Below the pieces are notes generated by a model that was given only the letters and a program-made list of their open reading frames with translations, searched no databases and was not told the DNA's origin. The position numbers and the translations under genes are program-made. DNA of 64,000 bases from Streptomyces sp. NRRL F-6131 (GTDB lineage: Bacteria; Actinomycetota; Actinomycetes; Streptomycetales; Streptomycetaceae): contig JOHN01000014.1 of assembly GCA_000719695.1 (NCBI GenBank), positions 114,301-178,300 on the forward strand. Reading direction: 5' to 3'. Positions 8,968 to 18,727 of this stretch are shown in pieces. The stretch's first letter is position 1. The number at the start of each line of letters is the position of its first letter.

Positions 8968-9740
8968 GGAACGGGGTCACGATCGGGCAGGCGGCGGCGT
9001 TCGTCGGCGTCACGGTGAAGACGGTGCGGCACTACCACAAGCTCGGCCTGGTGCCGGAGCCGGAACGCGACAGCTCCGGCTACCGGCGCTACGGCTCCGG
9101 GGAGCTGCTGCAGCTTGTCCAGGTACGGACGCTGGCCGCCGCGGGCGTGCCGCTCGCCGAGATCGGGCCCATGCTCGGCGCCGACGCCGCAGAGTTCGGC
9201 GCCGCGCTCACCGACGTCGAGCGGCAGCTCACCGAACGCATCGACGCGTTGGTCGCCCGCCGCAACACCCTGCACCGACTCGCCGACGGCGACCGCGTGC
9301 TGCTGCCGGACCGCGCCTGCGCGGTCCTCGACCGGATGCGCGGTCTCGGCTTCGACCCCGCCTACGTGGCCGCACAGCGCGAGGCCCTGGTCCTGGCCCG
9401 GGCGCTGGTCCCGGAGGGCTTCGACGGCTTCCTGACGCAACTCGAACACGGGCTGGACGACCCCGAGTACATCGCCCTGACCAAACGCGGCCAGGAGGCC
9501 GAGACCTGGGACCCGGACGACCCAAGGATCGAGGAACTCGCGGCCGCCATGGCCGACCGCTACCTCGCCAACCCCGCACTGCTGGGGGACCACGCCAGCC
9601 TGCGCGCATGGGCCACGGCCTCGGCCCAGTACAAGCTGATCAACAACCACCGCGGGGACCAGGCACCGATCTCGGCCCGACTGACCGCACTCACCGAGGC
9701 CCGACTCCGCTCCGCAGGTGTCCGCGGCCCCCACCGCTGA
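8964..9740 (+). CDS. MerR-family transcriptional regulator
   Basis: A 258-residue regulator. The N-terminal MerR helix-turn-helix reads TIGQAAAFVGVTVKTVRHYH followed by KLGLVPEPERDSSGYRRY, with the typical wing residues; a dimerisation helix follows at about residues 80-115. The C-terminal 140 residues resemble TipAS-like or ligand-binding helical domains, so a small-molecule effector is likely. It overlaps the preceding serine hydrolase gene by four bases (ATGA). Autoregulation through the dyad at 7794-7808 is plausible. Confidence 0.87.
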   Translation: MRNGVTIGQAAAFVGVTVKTVRHYHKLGLVPEPERDSSGYRRYGSGELLQLVQVRTLAAAGVPLAEIGPMLGADAAEFGAALTDVERQLTERIDALVARRNTLHRLADGDRVLLPDRACAVLDRMRGLGFDPAYVAAQREALVLARALVPEGFDGFLTQLEHGLDDPEYIALTKRGQEAETWDPDDPRIEELAAAMADRYLANPALLGDHASLRAWATASAQYKLINNHRGDQAPISARLTALTEARLRSAGVRGPHR

Positions 9741-9769
9741 AGACCCACCACTGAAGACCCGCTGCTGGA

Positions 9770-9787
9770 GGCCCTCCGCCGAGGGCC
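9770..9787 (+). terminator. Short stem-loop after the MerR gene
   Basis: GGCCCTC (9770-9776), loop CGCC, GAGGGCC (9781-9787). The spacer around it carries short repeats of CTGAAGA with CC-rich tails (9736-9815). A weak terminator is the simplest reading. Confidence 0.35.
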
Positions 9788-9839
9788 CGCCACTGAAGAA
9801 CGACGACTGAAGACCCACCGCCGAGAACCTGGAAGCCCT

Positions 9840-10757
9840 GTGACCCACACCGACATCGACATCACCGCGGAACTGATCCGGGACCTGCTGCGCGACCAGC
9901 ATCCTGACCTGGCCGACCGCCCGGTGAGCCTCGGCGCGCGTGGGTGGGACAACCAGCTGTGGCGGCTCGGCGACGATCTCGCCGTCCGGTTGCCCTGGGC
10001 GACGCAGTCCGCCGACGCGCTGCTGCGCAAGGAGCACGCCTGGCTGCCCACCCTGGCGCCGCGTCTTCCGTTGCCGGTCCCCGTCCCCCAGCGCCTCGGC
10101 GAACCCTCCGCGCGGTACCCGAGGCCCTGGCTCGTCACCACCTGGGTGCCGGGCGAGCCCGCCGACCGTGCGCCCGCCACGCGCGCCGAGGAGGCGACCG
10201 ACAGCTTGGCCGCCTTCCTGACCGCCCTTCACCAACCCGCCCCCGACGGGGCTCCCGTCGGCCGTGGCCGCGGAGGGCCGTTGGCCGACCATGCCGAGGG
10301 ATTCGTCCAGCAGCTCGAAGCCGCCACCGGGATGGGGCTCGTCCCCGAACCGGACGCCGTCCGCGCGATCTGGGAGGACGCCGTGGCCGCGCCCGGCTGG
10401 GCGGGGCCGGCCCTGTGGCTCCACGGCGACCTGCATCCGGCCAACGTGCTGACCGCGGACGGCACCTTCTGCGGCGTGATCGACTTCGGCGACCTCTTCG
10501 CGGGCGACCCGGCCATCGACCTCGCCGCCCCGTGGATCCTGCTGCCGGACGGCGCGGCCGAGCGCTTCTACGCGGCCTACCGGCCGACCCCGGACACGGC
10601 GACCTTGCGCCGCGCCCGTGGCTGGGCGTTGTGGCGCGCCCTCGCCGGCATCCTCATCGGAGAGGCCGGCGTCCACGGTCGCCCCGGCGGCAAACCCACC
10701 TGGGGCCCGCCCGGCCACACCGCCCTGCGGCGCCTCGTCGCGGCGGACCGCCGCTGA
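9840..10757 (+). CDS. Aminoglycoside phosphotransferase-family kinase
   Basis: A 305-residue APH-family protein-kinase-like fold. The catalytic loop is HGDLHPANVL with His195 and Asp197; the metal-binding DFG-like motif is IDFGD at 214-218. The N-lobe begins around VSLGARGWDNQLWRLG. The family phosphorylates aminoglycosides, macrolides, choline or other small alcohols; resistance is possible but not shown by the sequence. GTG at 9840 has no strong ribosome site. It converges with the homoserine-dehydrogenase-like gene, with 43 bases between stops. Confidence 0.83.
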   Translation: MTHTDIDITAELIRDLLRDQHPDLADRPVSLGARGWDNQLWRLGDDLAVRLPWATQSADALLRKEHAWLPTLAPRLPLPVPVPQRLGEPSARYPRPWLVTTWVPGEPADRAPATRAEEATDSLAAFLTALHQPAPDGAPVGRGRGGPLADHAEGFVQQLEAATGMGLVPEPDAVRAIWEDAVAAPGWAGPALWLHGDLHPANVLTADGTFCGVIDFGDLFAGDPAIDLAAPWILLPDGAAERFYAAYRPTPDTATLRRARGWALWRALAGILIGEAGVHGRPGGKPTWGPPGHTALRRLVAADRR

Positions 10758-10800
10758 AGGCGTCCCGGCGTCTGCAGCTGCCGAATCCGCCCGAAGGAGA

Positions 10801-11829
10801 TCAGCCGAAGCCGAAGCGGCCGGCCGTCGTCACGTCGAGGGTGTCCTTGAGCATCGCGAGGGCCGCGCCGACCGGACTGGAACGTCCGCCGCTCAGGGTG
10901 ATGTCCCCCGCGTCCGGGCAACCGTAGACGACGGCCTTCTCCGGCCCGGTCAGCGCGTGGAACGGATCGCCCGGAGCGGTCTCCTCCAGTCGGACGCGAA
11001 CCACCAGGGGCTCGTCGACGCTCGCGACCGCCACCGCCCGCAGTTTGTTCCCCCGACCTGCCGCAGCCAGCGCGGTCGACGCGGAGTTCCCGTCGACCGC
11101 CTCCGCCCGCACCTGCACGGCCGACGGTTCCCACCCCCACAGCAGGGCCGCCAGCAGCCGTACCTTGGTGGCCGCGTCCTCCCCGGAGAGGTCGGCCGAG
11201 GGATCCGCCTCGGCGATGCCCCGGCGCTGCGCCTCGCCGACCGCCTCCGCCAGCGACTCCCCCGCCGCCAGCCGGTCCAGGACGAAGGTGGCGGTGCCGT
11301 TGGGGCATGCCCGGACCGATCCGCATCCGAGGCCGCGAACGCCCGCACGCGCCAGGTCGGCCGTCGGCAGCGCCGCGCCGGTGGCCCCGGAGATCCTGAT
11401 CAGGCTGCGGCCGGCCCGTGCGGCCTCGCCGAGTTCGGACCAGTGGGTGAGCAGATGCCCCTTGGCCGCCGTGACCACGTGGACCCCGCGGCGCAGGGCC
11501 AGGACGGCCTCCTCGGCGGCCTGTCGCCGCACCTCCGGTGAGGAGGGCAGCGCCTGGACCAGCACCCGTGCGCCGGTCAGGTCGAGACTCTCCTCCAGCG
11601 CCACCGACGGCCCCCAGCCCGGGCGCGGCGGCACCGACCCCTCCGGGTCGGGCAGGCAGTGCGCGGAGCCGGTCCGAACCGCCCCGAGCCGCAACCGCAC
11701 GCCGTACCGGTGGGCGAGTTCGTCGCCCCGCGTCCGGATCAACTCGGCATAGGCACGGCCGACCGGCCCGAAACCCGACAGCACGACGGCGACGCCGTCC
11801 GGTGAACGCGGCCCATCGGCGGTTGTCAT
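10801..11829 (-). CDS. Homoserine dehydrogenase-like oxidoreductase
   Basis: A 342-residue protein. It has an N-terminal Rossmann motif GFGPVGRA (about 19-26), and later EADPSADLSGEDAATK, which matches the homoserine dehydrogenase signature around the substrate-binding region. Homoserine dehydrogenase reduces aspartate semialdehyde in threonine and methionine synthesis. The housekeeping actinobacterial enzyme is about 430 residues with an ACT domain; this one lacks ACT and is not next to thrC or thrB. It may therefore be an accessory, feedback-insensitive paralogue or a related dehydrogenase. Confidence 0.7.
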   Translation of the reverse strand: MTTADGPRSPDGVAVVLSGFGPVGRAYAELIRTRGDELAHRYGVRLRLGAVRTGSAHCLPDPEGSVPPRPGWGPSVALEESLDLTGARVLVQALPSSPEVRRQAAEEAVLALRRGVHVVTAAKGHLLTHWSELGEAARAGRSLIRISGATGAALPTADLARAGVRGLGCGSVRACPNGTATFVLDRLAAGESLAEAVGEAQRRGIAEADPSADLSGEDAATKVRLLAALLWGWEPSAVQVRAEAVDGNSASTALAAAGRGNKLRAVAVASVDEPLVVRVRLEETAPGDPFHALTGPEKAVVYGCPDAGDITLSGGRSSPVGAALAMLKDTLDVTTAGRFGFG

Positions 11830-12051
11830 GGCGGAGCCTCTCCTTCATCGGCGGCATGCGGCATCGACAGGTGTCCGCCCGACCGCCAAGTGGCGATGGA
11901 GCGACCGAGGTGACGGTTTGTCGACGGAGGATCCTACCGCCCACCACCGGCGAACTGCGGGGCGGCCCCGGCCGACAGCGCGCCCCACGTCACGGTGGGC
12001 TCCGGCCGAGAACGGGCCCCAAGTGGCGGAGGGCCCCGGGCCGCGGCGGGC

Positions 12052-15000
12052 TCAAGGACAGGTCGTCCGGTGCCGGATTCCCGGCACGTGGATCTTCCAC
12101 TCCTCCGGCGACAACCCCCCACCCGCGCGACGGCAGACGCGGTCTGCGGCAGCCCGCGGGCCCACCTCGAACCGCTGCAACGGCACGTGGCTGCCGGAGG
12201 CGTGGACGGTGGTGCCGTCGGGACTGAAGGCGAGGGTGCGCACGGTGTCGCCCGCGCTCGGGAGCGGCAGGCCGATCGGCTGGTTGGCGGCGAGGTCCCA
12301 GAGTTGGACCGCGCCGTCCAGAGTGGCAACGGCCAGCATCCGACTGTCACGGGAGAAGGCCACGGCCGCGACCGGTCCCGTCGGGTCCGACACCGAACGG
12401 ACCAGGATGCCGGTGCGCCGCTTCACCAGGCCGTCCCAGACCACGACTCCGCCGGAGCTGTCGCCGACGGCGAGCAGACTTCCGTCCGTGCTGAACTCCT
12501 GGACGTCCGACCGGCCCGGGCCCCCTGCGACCGGTCTGGGCCGGTCCTCCGACAGGTCCAGCAGGTTCCCGTCCGATGTGACCAGCAGTCGGCCGTCCGG
12601 GCGCACAGCTGTTCGCACTCCGTGGATCCCCGGGAGCGCGACGGCGGGGGACGCTTCGCTCCGCAGGTCCCGGAGAGAGGCGGCCCGCGAACCCCCGACG
12701 AGCACCATCCACCGGCCGGCCGGCCCGAGAGCGACCGCATGGGGCTGCCCGAGCGGGGACCAGGCCGACAGGTCGAGACTGCGGCTCGGCTGCCGCCGCA
12801 CCGTGTCCCAGAGTTGCAGCGGTCGCGGGCTGTCGGCGGGCGATTCGGGCGTGCCGATGATGTGGGCGAGGAGCCTTCCGTCGGGACTGAAGGCGAGCAA
12901 GGGGAAACAAGGGTCCGGACACGACTCGACCGGAGACTCGGACACGGGATCCCCCGTCCTGCCGTCCAGGATCCGCAGGCGTACACCGCTCTCAGAGGCC
13001 GTTCCCCCGGCACTCCCCGCGGAGCCGCCGGCAGCACTTCCCCCGGTAGGACGGGCCACTGTGGCGAGCAGAGTGCCGTCGGGGCTGAAAAGCGCACCGG
13101 GGATCTCCGCCCGCTGCCAGTCGTCCGTCATGGCGGCCCGCGCGTCGAGGGTGTGCACCACGGTTCCCTGCCCGACTGCCAGTCCGTCGAGATAGCGGAT
13201 CCACCCCCGGGCCGGATCGATCCGCAGCTCGGTCAGTGCCTCCCCCGACGTGGCGTAGCGGAACACGGGGCCGTCCCGGGAGTCCGTCCGCCAGAGGAGC
13301 AGGTCGCTCGTGGTGGCCGTCGCCAGGAAGCGCCCGTCCGCGCTGAAGGCGATCTCCTGCACGTTCTGAGGTGGAAGCGGTGGCAGCTCCGTGCCGGCAG
13401 CGATGTCCCAGAACCGCACTCCCTTCTCCGGGACCAGCACCAACAGCCGGCCGTCGGGCGAGAAGGAGTAGCGCTCGTCGAAGCACTCCTGCCGGGACGG
13501 TGTCGGGGCCCACGGGGCGTCGATCCGGCGGCTGCCGACCAGGTCCCAGAGCTGGAGGGGACTGTCGGGCACGCAGAACGCAGCGGTCCGCCCGTCCGGG
13601 CTGAGCGCCACGTCCGGGGATCCCATGTCGTCCACCCGGTGCTCGACCGCCCGGGACCACCCTTGGGCCATCCGCGACGACATCGTGCTGCCGTCCGCGG
13701 CCTTCGGGTCGCCCGGGGCCCTCAGCTCCAGGACGGGTGCGCGGTCGGCGATGCTCCAGATGCGGGCCGTGTACTGGTCGTCGGTGTGGTCGTACAGCAC
13801 GATGTGCTTGCTCCCCAGTTCGGCACCGTCCTTCACGGGGCCGGCGAGCCGATCCTGGCGTCCGGTGGCGAGGTCCCGAAGGCTCACCGACCCGTCGTCG
13901 GCATGGTGGGCCAGCGCGGCGCTGTCCGCCCGTGGCGTCCCTGCGGACTTCACCTCTGCTCCCAGTCCCGGCAGGGTGACGGTCCGGAGATGGGTGTCGA
14001 GGTCCCAGGTCACCACCTCCTCCGCGCCGAAGCTGGTCATTGTGCGGCCGTCGTCGCTCAGCCTGCGCCGGGTGTCCGCAGCGTTCTGGGGGTCGGCGAA
14101 GACGTCCTGGTCGGGCTGGGCGGCGGCGGCCAGGACCGCCGACCGGCTCTCCGGCAGGTCCGCGAGCCGCCAGGCGGCCAGGCCCAGCCGCATCGCGGTG
14201 GCCGGGTCGGTGGCCCGCAGGCTTGCGGCGACGGAGGCGATCCGACGGGCCTCCGCCTCGATCCTGCGGCGCTCGGCCGCCCGGTTCTGCTGCCAGGCGA
14301 CCAGTCCGGCGACCAGCGCGAACACCAGCAACAGGCTGAGCGCCGCAGTTCGGCCGCTGCGGCGGCGCCGGTCGCGGGTGCGGTCGGCCCGGCTGGCAGC
14401 CAGGAACTCGCGTTCCGGCGCGGTGAGATCGTCCTGGCTGCCGGGCGCGCCGAAGTGCGCCTCGGCGGTGGCCAGGCGCAGTCCCCGGTAGAGGGCACCG
14501 GGGTCACGGTCGAGGGAAAGCCAGTTGTCGGCCGCCTCGGTGAGGTGGCGCTGGGCGTGGAGCCGTTCCCGGTCCTCGTCGATCCACCCCCGCAGTCGGG
14601 GCCAGGCGGTGAGCACGGCCTCGTGCGCCAGGTCGACCGCGGACTCCTCCAGGGTGACGAGGCGGGCGCGGGCCAGCCGCTCCAGCACGACCTCGGTCTC
14701 GGGTGCGCCTGCCGCGGTCAACTCGGCGCGCTCGGTGGGGCGGCGGGTGTCCTGCGTGCCGCGGCCCGGAGCGACGAGTCGCAGCAGGATCCGGCGCGCG
14801 GCCTCGGCCTGGGTGGGGCCGAGCTGCCCGTAGAGGTCCTCGGCGGTCCGGGCGATCGCGCCGTGGATCCCACCCGCCGCCTCGTACGCGGCCTCGGTGA
14901 GTGCCCGGCCGTGCCGGCGGCGCCAGGTCTCCAGCAGGGCGTGGGACATCAGGGGCAGACCGCCGGGCTCGTCACTGACCTCGCGCACGATCCGGGCGGT

Positions 15001-16032
15001 CAGGGCGCGTTCCACGATCAGGTTCGCCGTCGCGGCGGGTTTGACGACGGCCTCGCGGAGTTCGTCGGGGCTCATCGGGGTGACCAGTTGGACGGCTCCC
15101 TGGAACGCTTCGGCGAGCGAGCGGTGGGCGGCACAGTGCCCGAAGAAGTCCGCCCGGACGGCGAGCACGAGGCGCGCACCGCGCTGGGTCGGGCGCGCGA
15201 CAGGGAGCTGTCCGCTCGACCCCGGTGCCGGCGCCGGACCGGCCGGCTCCAGTGGACCGCCGGCCGGTTGTGGTGGACGACCGGCCGGTTGCGGTGGTCG
15301 GCCGGCCGATTGCGGAACCTGTCCGCCCGGTTCCGAGCCCGCGACGGTGAGCAGGAGGTCCAGGAAACGGGCGCGCTCCTCGTGGTCGGTGCAGAGGGTG
15401 AACACCTCCTCGAACTGGTCGACCAGGATGACGGACCCGTCGGCGCCTGCCGGTTCGAGGAGGTGCCCGTGGGTGCGGGCGGGCTGCGGGCCGGGGGTCA
15501 GGATGCGGACGGCCGTCGGCCGGTGCGGCGGTGGCTCGTCCCGCAGTCGCGGGACGAGACCGGCCCGCAGCAGTGAGGACTTGCCGCTGCCCGAGGGTCC
15601 GACCAGGACGACGAGCCTGCGCTCGCGCACCAGCTCCAGCAGGTGGGTGACCAGCCGGTCACGACCGAAGAAGCGTTCATGGTCGGCGGGGTCGAAGCGG
15701 GCGAGGCCCCGGTAGGGCGCCGTGCCGTCGTCGTCCGCGTCCGCCTGTTCGGCCGCCTGGCGGTCCGCGGCCGAGCGGGACGCCGCGTGCCAGCGCCGCT
15801 CCCAGTCGCCGAGGTCCCCGCCGCACGCCCCGGCGTAGGCCAGCACGACGGCGAGCGAGGGCAGCCGGTCGCCGGCCGCGGCCTGGGCGAGGGTGGTCGT
15901 CGAGTAGCCGGCCCGCACGGCGAGTTGGCGGTAGGTGGGGCTCCCGGCCTCCTGCCGCAGCTTGCGCAGCCCGTACGCGAGCTCGGCCACCGGGCCGTCC
16001 CCAGGGTCGATCTCCTTCTCCCGGCGCCCCAA
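12052..16032 (-). CDS. Large HTH / nSTAND1 NTPase / WD40-repeat regulator
   Basis: A 1,326-residue multidomain protein. Residues 1-90 form an Xre-like helix-turn-helix (YRQLAVRAGYSTTTLAQAAAG). Walker A GPSGSGKSS is at 145-153 and a Walker B-like ILVDQFEEVF follows; then comes the nSTAND1 ATPase, a single membrane helix near 560-585 (LSLLLVFALVAGLVAW) and about seven WD40 blades from near 640 to the C-terminus. The TTG at 16032 is chosen because relatives begin (M)GRREK and GGGGGA lies just upstream; the frame continues open beyond it. A Pro/Gly/Ala repeat with PPQPAGR units interrupts the ATPase domain. Such proteins act as signal-sensing switches, some in conflict or defence. Confidence 0.82.
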   Translation of the reverse strand: MGRREKEIDPGDGPVAELAYGLRKLRQEAGSPTYRQLAVRAGYSTTTLAQAAAGDRLPSLAVVLAYAGACGGDLGDWERRWHAASRSAADRQAAEQADADDDGTAPYRGLARFDPADHERFFGRDRLVTHLLELVRERRLVVLVGPSGSGKSSLLRAGLVPRLRDEPPPHRPTAVRILTPGPQPARTHGHLLEPAGADGSVILVDQFEEVFTLCTDHEERARFLDLLLTVAGSEPGGQVPQSAGRPPQPAGRPPQPAGGPLEPAGPAPAPGSSGQLPVARPTQRGARLVLAVRADFFGHCAAHRSLAEAFQGAVQLVTPMSPDELREAVVKPAATANLIVERALTARIVREVSDEPGGLPLMSHALLETWRRRHGRALTEAAYEAAGGIHGAIARTAEDLYGQLGPTQAEAARRILLRLVAPGRGTQDTRRPTERAELTAAGAPETEVVLERLARARLVTLEESAVDLAHEAVLTAWPRLRGWIDEDRERLHAQRHLTEAADNWLSLDRDPGALYRGLRLATAEAHFGAPGSQDDLTAPEREFLAASRADRTRDRRRRSGRTAALSLLLVFALVAGLVAWQQNRAAERRRIEAEARRIASVAASLRATDPATAMRLGLAAWRLADLPESRSAVLAAAAQPDQDVFADPQNAADTRRRLSDDGRTMTSFGAEEVVTWDLDTHLRTVTLPGLGAEVKSAGTPRADSAALAHHADDGSVSLRDLATGRQDRLAGPVKDGAELGSKHIVLYDHTDDQYTARIWSIADRAPVLELRAPGDPKAADGSTMSSRMAQGWSRAVEHRVDDMGSPDVALSPDGRTAAFCVPDSPLQLWDLVGSRRIDAPWAPTPSRQECFDERYSFSPDGRLLVLVPEKGVRFWDIAAGTELPPLPPQNVQEIAFSADGRFLATATTSDLLLWRTDSRDGPVFRYATSGEALTELRIDPARGWIRYLDGLAVGQGTVVHTLDARAAMTDDWQRAEIPGALFSPDGTLLATVARPTGGSAAGGSAGSAGGTASESGVRLRILDGRTGDPVSESPVESCPDPCFPLLAFSPDGRLLAHIIGTPESPADSPRPLQLWDTVRRQPSRSLDLSAWSPLGQPHAVALGPAGRWMVLVGGSRAASLRDLRSEASPAVALPGIHGVRTAVRPDGRLLVTSDGNLLDLSEDRPRPVAGGPGRSDVQEFSTDGSLLAVGDSSGGVVVWDGLVKRRTGILVRSVSDPTGPVAAVAFSRDSRMLAVATLDGAVQLWDLAANQPIGLPLPSAGDTVRTLAFSPDGTTVHASGSHVPLQRFEVGPRAAADRVCRRAGGGLSPEEWKIHVPGIRHRTTCP

Positions 16033-16305
16033 CGTGTCCCCCGATGCTCCCCGTCGTCCCCCGTCGGCGGCGGCCACCGCTGTCGCCGCGTCCACGCTAG
16101 GCAGGGGCGGGAGAGCCCGACAAGGGCGCCTCGGGGTGGTGGGCGGGATTGTCCGCTCCGGCGGAAGGGGCCTGCCTGACAACCTTCCGGCCACGAAAAC
16201 TGAGGTCACGGCAGTCGGAGACCGCCTGGCCCGGACCGCGGCTGTCGACGCTTCGCCCGCACCACGCCCTGTCGGAGATCCCGCACGTTCCCGGAGGAGG
16301 TCCGT

Positions 16306-17283
16306 ATGCGCTCCACCCGAGTCACGCTGAGCACGGCCGTGGCCGTCGCCCTCGGCGCGCTGGTGGCGGCGGCCGTCACCTCCCCCGCCCGGCCGGCGCA
16401 CCCGGCGCACCCGGGAGAACCCCGGTCGGCCGTCGCCGCTGCCGCCACCGCCGACGTCACCGCCCGCTCCACCACCGTCCTCGACGACCGGCCCACCGAG
16501 GCCGAGCAGTTGGTGCTCTCACGCGCCGAACAGGTCCTCATCAAGGAGTGCATGGCCCGGCGCGGCCTGCCGTACTGGGTGGAGCCGGCCGCCGATCCGG
16601 ACGAGCTCCGACCGCTCGGCTACGTCCTGGACGACGTCCGCTGGGCGAGCACCCACGGCTACGGCAGCCGGATCACGGCACGGGCCGACCGGGCCCGGGA
16701 GAGCGATCCCAACTCCGCCCACCGGCGGGGACTCTCCGACCGGGCGCGTGCCGAGTACACCGAGGCACTCAGCGGCGGACCGGACACGCCTGTGCTCTCG
16801 GCCGAGCTCCCCGGCGGCGGGACGATCCGCAGCCGGCTCGGGGGCTGCGAGGCCCACGCACAGCAGCGGCTCTACGGCCCCCGGGAGCCGTGGTTCAAGG
16901 TCGAGAAGATCGCCCTGAACCTCGCCCCGCTCTACGTACCGCAACTGGTCCGCGACGAGCGGTTCGTCGCGTCGCAACGGAGCTGGGCTCGGTGCATGGG
17001 CGAGGCGGGCCGTCCGTACCCGGAGCCGGGGCCGGCCCGCGCGGATGTGCCCCGGCTGACGGCGGGACTCGCCCCGGACGAGGCGTTCGCCGCGGAAGTG
17101 CGCCTGGCGGTGACCGAGGCCGAGTGCGCGGAACGCAGCGGGTTCGGAGCCCTCGCCCGGCATCTGGAGGACGAGTACCGCGCCGGCCTGCGGGAGCGTT
17201 ACGGCGCCGAGTTGGACACGTACGACCGGCTACGGCGGGCTGCCGTGGAGCGGGCCCGCGAGGTCGTCGACGGCTCCTCCTGA
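16306..17283 (+). CDS. Secreted protein of unknown function with paired cysteines
   Basis: A 325-residue protein with a clear Sec signal (RSTRVTLSTAVAVALGALVA, then AxA sites near residue 48). After a disordered linker, a helical domain contains Cys-centred motifs KECMARRG, RCMGEAGRPY and EAECAERSG, a pattern seen in a family of uncharacterised actinomycete exported proteins. ATG at 16306 follows GGAGG. It is divergent from the STAND/WD40 gene. No catalytic motif is recognised. Confidence 0.72.
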   Translation: MRSTRVTLSTAVAVALGALVAAAVTSPARPAHPAHPGEPRSAVAAAATADVTARSTTVLDDRPTEAEQLVLSRAEQVLIKECMARRGLPYWVEPAADPDELRPLGYVLDDVRWASTHGYGSRITARADRARESDPNSAHRRGLSDRARAEYTEALSGGPDTPVLSAELPGGGTIRSRLGGCEAHAQQRLYGPREPWFKVEKIALNLAPLYVPQLVRDERFVASQRSWARCMGEAGRPYPEPGPARADVPRLTAGLAPDEAFAAEVRLAVTEAECAERSGFGALARHLEDEYRAGLRERYGAELDTYDRLRRAAVERAREVVDGSS

Positions 17284-17302
17284 ACCCCGCGCTCCGCCCT
17301 GC

Positions 17303-17323
17303 GGCACCGGCAACTCCGGTGCC
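17303..17323 (+). terminator. Hairpin after the secreted protein gene
   Basis: An 8-bp stem, GGCACCGG (17303-17310) and CCGGTGCC (17316-17323), with loop CAACT, 20 bases after the stop. Confidence 0.5.
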
Positions 17324-17419
17324 GTTACCCCAAGACTCCCGCGGCGCAGGGCTGCGGGGCGGTGCGCCCGGCCTGTCCGGGGGGCACCGCGACGGAAGAC
17401 GTTCGAAAGGGAACACCTC

Positions 17420-17920
17420 ATGCGCAAGATGTTCATCGCCACTGCCGCCGCGGGCCTGACGGTCCTCGGCCTCGCTCTCCCGACCGGGACGGCCCACGCG
17501 ACCCCGGCCGGCGGGACGACGATCACGGGCGCCACCTGTGACTACTGGTACCACCAGTACGGCACGGACGGCAACGTCCGTGCCTGGAGCGGCAAGGACT
17601 GCACCGGCACGCTCCTCGGCGCGGCCTCCGGCAACGACGCCAACTGGGGCGACAGCAGCGGCCCGTTCCAGGGTGCCGACGACAACTCCGCCAGCTCGGT
17701 GATGAACAACGGCACCGCCGGCGCCCGCGACGTGGTGGCGTTCTACCGACTGGCCGGCGGCGGCGACGCCTGGGCCTCCGGCTACAACTGCCTCAAGCGG
17801 ACCGAGCTCTACGTCGACGACCTCTCCCGCAACTCCTACACCACCGGCCAGAACATGAACGACAGCATCTCCTCCCACGCGTGGGTGACGGCGAGCGGCT
17901 GCTCGCGATTCATGAGCTGA
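17420..17920 (+). CDS. Small secreted protein, peptidase-inhibitor I36 / crystallin-like
   Basis: A 166-residue exported protein: signal peptide of about 30 residues ending AHA, then a beta-rich domain with three Cys (GATCDYW, KDCTG and YNCLK) plus one near the end (SGCSRF). Features such as CTGTLL, a run of Asn/Asp/Ser and QNMNDSISS resemble secreted I36-type inhibitors or beta/gamma-crystallin folds, but similarity is by pattern only. It starts at ATG 17420 with GAAAGGGAA upstream. Confidence 0.6.
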   Translation: MRKMFIATAAAGLTVLGLALPTGTAHATPAGGTTITGATCDYWYHQYGTDGNVRAWSGKDCTGTLLGAASGNDANWGDSSGPFQGADDNSASSVMNNGTAGARDVVAFYRLAGGGDAWASGYNCLKRTELYVDDLSRNSYTTGQNMNDSISSHAWVTASGCSRFMS

Positions 17921-17945
17921 CGCTCCACCGGGCTCCCTCCCGTCT

Positions 17946-17968
17946 CGCCCCCGGTTGGACCGGGGGCG
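17946..17968. terminator. Bidirectional hairpin between convergent genes
   Basis: A 10-bp perfect stem, CGCCCCCGGT and ACCGGGGGCG, with loop TGG, lies between the convergent stops at 17920 and 18020. Confidence 0.65.
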
Positions 17969-18019
17969 GGACCACAGTCGTTCCGTCCGGTCCGCCCGCG
18001 CCCTGCCAGGCGGTCCCCG

Positions 18020-18727
18020 CTACTCGCCGGCGTCCGGCTCCGGGGGCGCCAGTTCGGTGTGGTGGACGGTGAAGCCACCCCGCAGGACCGGGGCGAACGG
18101 GGCCGGGGCCATGCAGGTGCCGACCACCGGCTGGTAGGGCTTGCCGTCCTCGCCCACGTCGAGGTTGGCCACGCCCCAGGAGAATCCGACGCGGCCGCCC
18201 TCGCGGCCGGTGCCCTGGTAGATGCTCAGACCGATCCGCTCCTTGGCGTTGCCGGTCTCCGAGGCGGAGACTACGGCGGTCAGCGTGGCCACCGGGCCGC
18301 CGGTGCTCAGGCAGTCCACGTCGGCCTCCGCGCTGTAGACCTTCCCGCTGGCGGCGTCGCGGTGGGAGTAGCGGACCGTGCCCCGGGCATCGGTGGGCAG
18401 CCCGTTGGCCGCCTTGGTGCCGGGATAGCGATGGGTGTACGGGGCCGCCTGGGCGTCGACGGTGAACCAGATCTCGTCCTCCGGGGAGAAGACGTACGAG
18501 ATCCGGGCGCTGCCGCTGACGCTCGCCGGACGGGCGGGCCGCCCGTCGTGGCGGTCGGACACGATGACATCGGCGGACGTGCTGTCGGCGGACGTGCTGT
18601 CGGCGGACGCGGTACCGGTGGCGGAGGCCGGGGCGACGCCCGCGAGCGCCGCGAGCGCCAGCCCCCCGGCAGCGGTGGCCCGGGCGACACGGACGCCGGC
18701 ACGGTTGCGGTTACGCATACGGAACAT
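18020..18727 (-). CDS. Secreted protein of unknown function
   Basis: A 235-residue exported protein. The signal peptide carries an RNRNR n-region and ends near ASATG. A short insert made of three DSTSA/DV units follows, encoded by a triplicated 15-bp unit around 18570-18610. The mature part is beta-rich with two Cys (DVDCLST and VGTCMAP) that could form one disulfide. ATG at 18727 has GGGAG upstream. No family is recognised. Two identical palindromes lie 85-140 bases upstream. Confidence 0.65.
   Translation of the reverse strand: MFRMRNRNRAGVRVARATAAGGLALAALAGVAPASATGTASADSTSADSTSADVIVSDRHDGRPARPASVSGSARISYVFSPEDEIWFTVDAQAAPYTHRYPGTKAANGLPTDARGTVRYSHRDAASGKVYSAEADVDCLSTGGPVATLTAVVSASETGNAKERIGLSIYQGTGREGGRVGFSWGVANLDVGEDGKPYQPVVGTCMAPAPFAPVLRGGFTVHHTELAPPEPDAGE

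Noticed and set aside
8739..10718. 659-residue minus-strand ORF across the MerR and APH genes
   Set aside because: Opposes three well-supported genes and reads as antisense low-complexity sequence.
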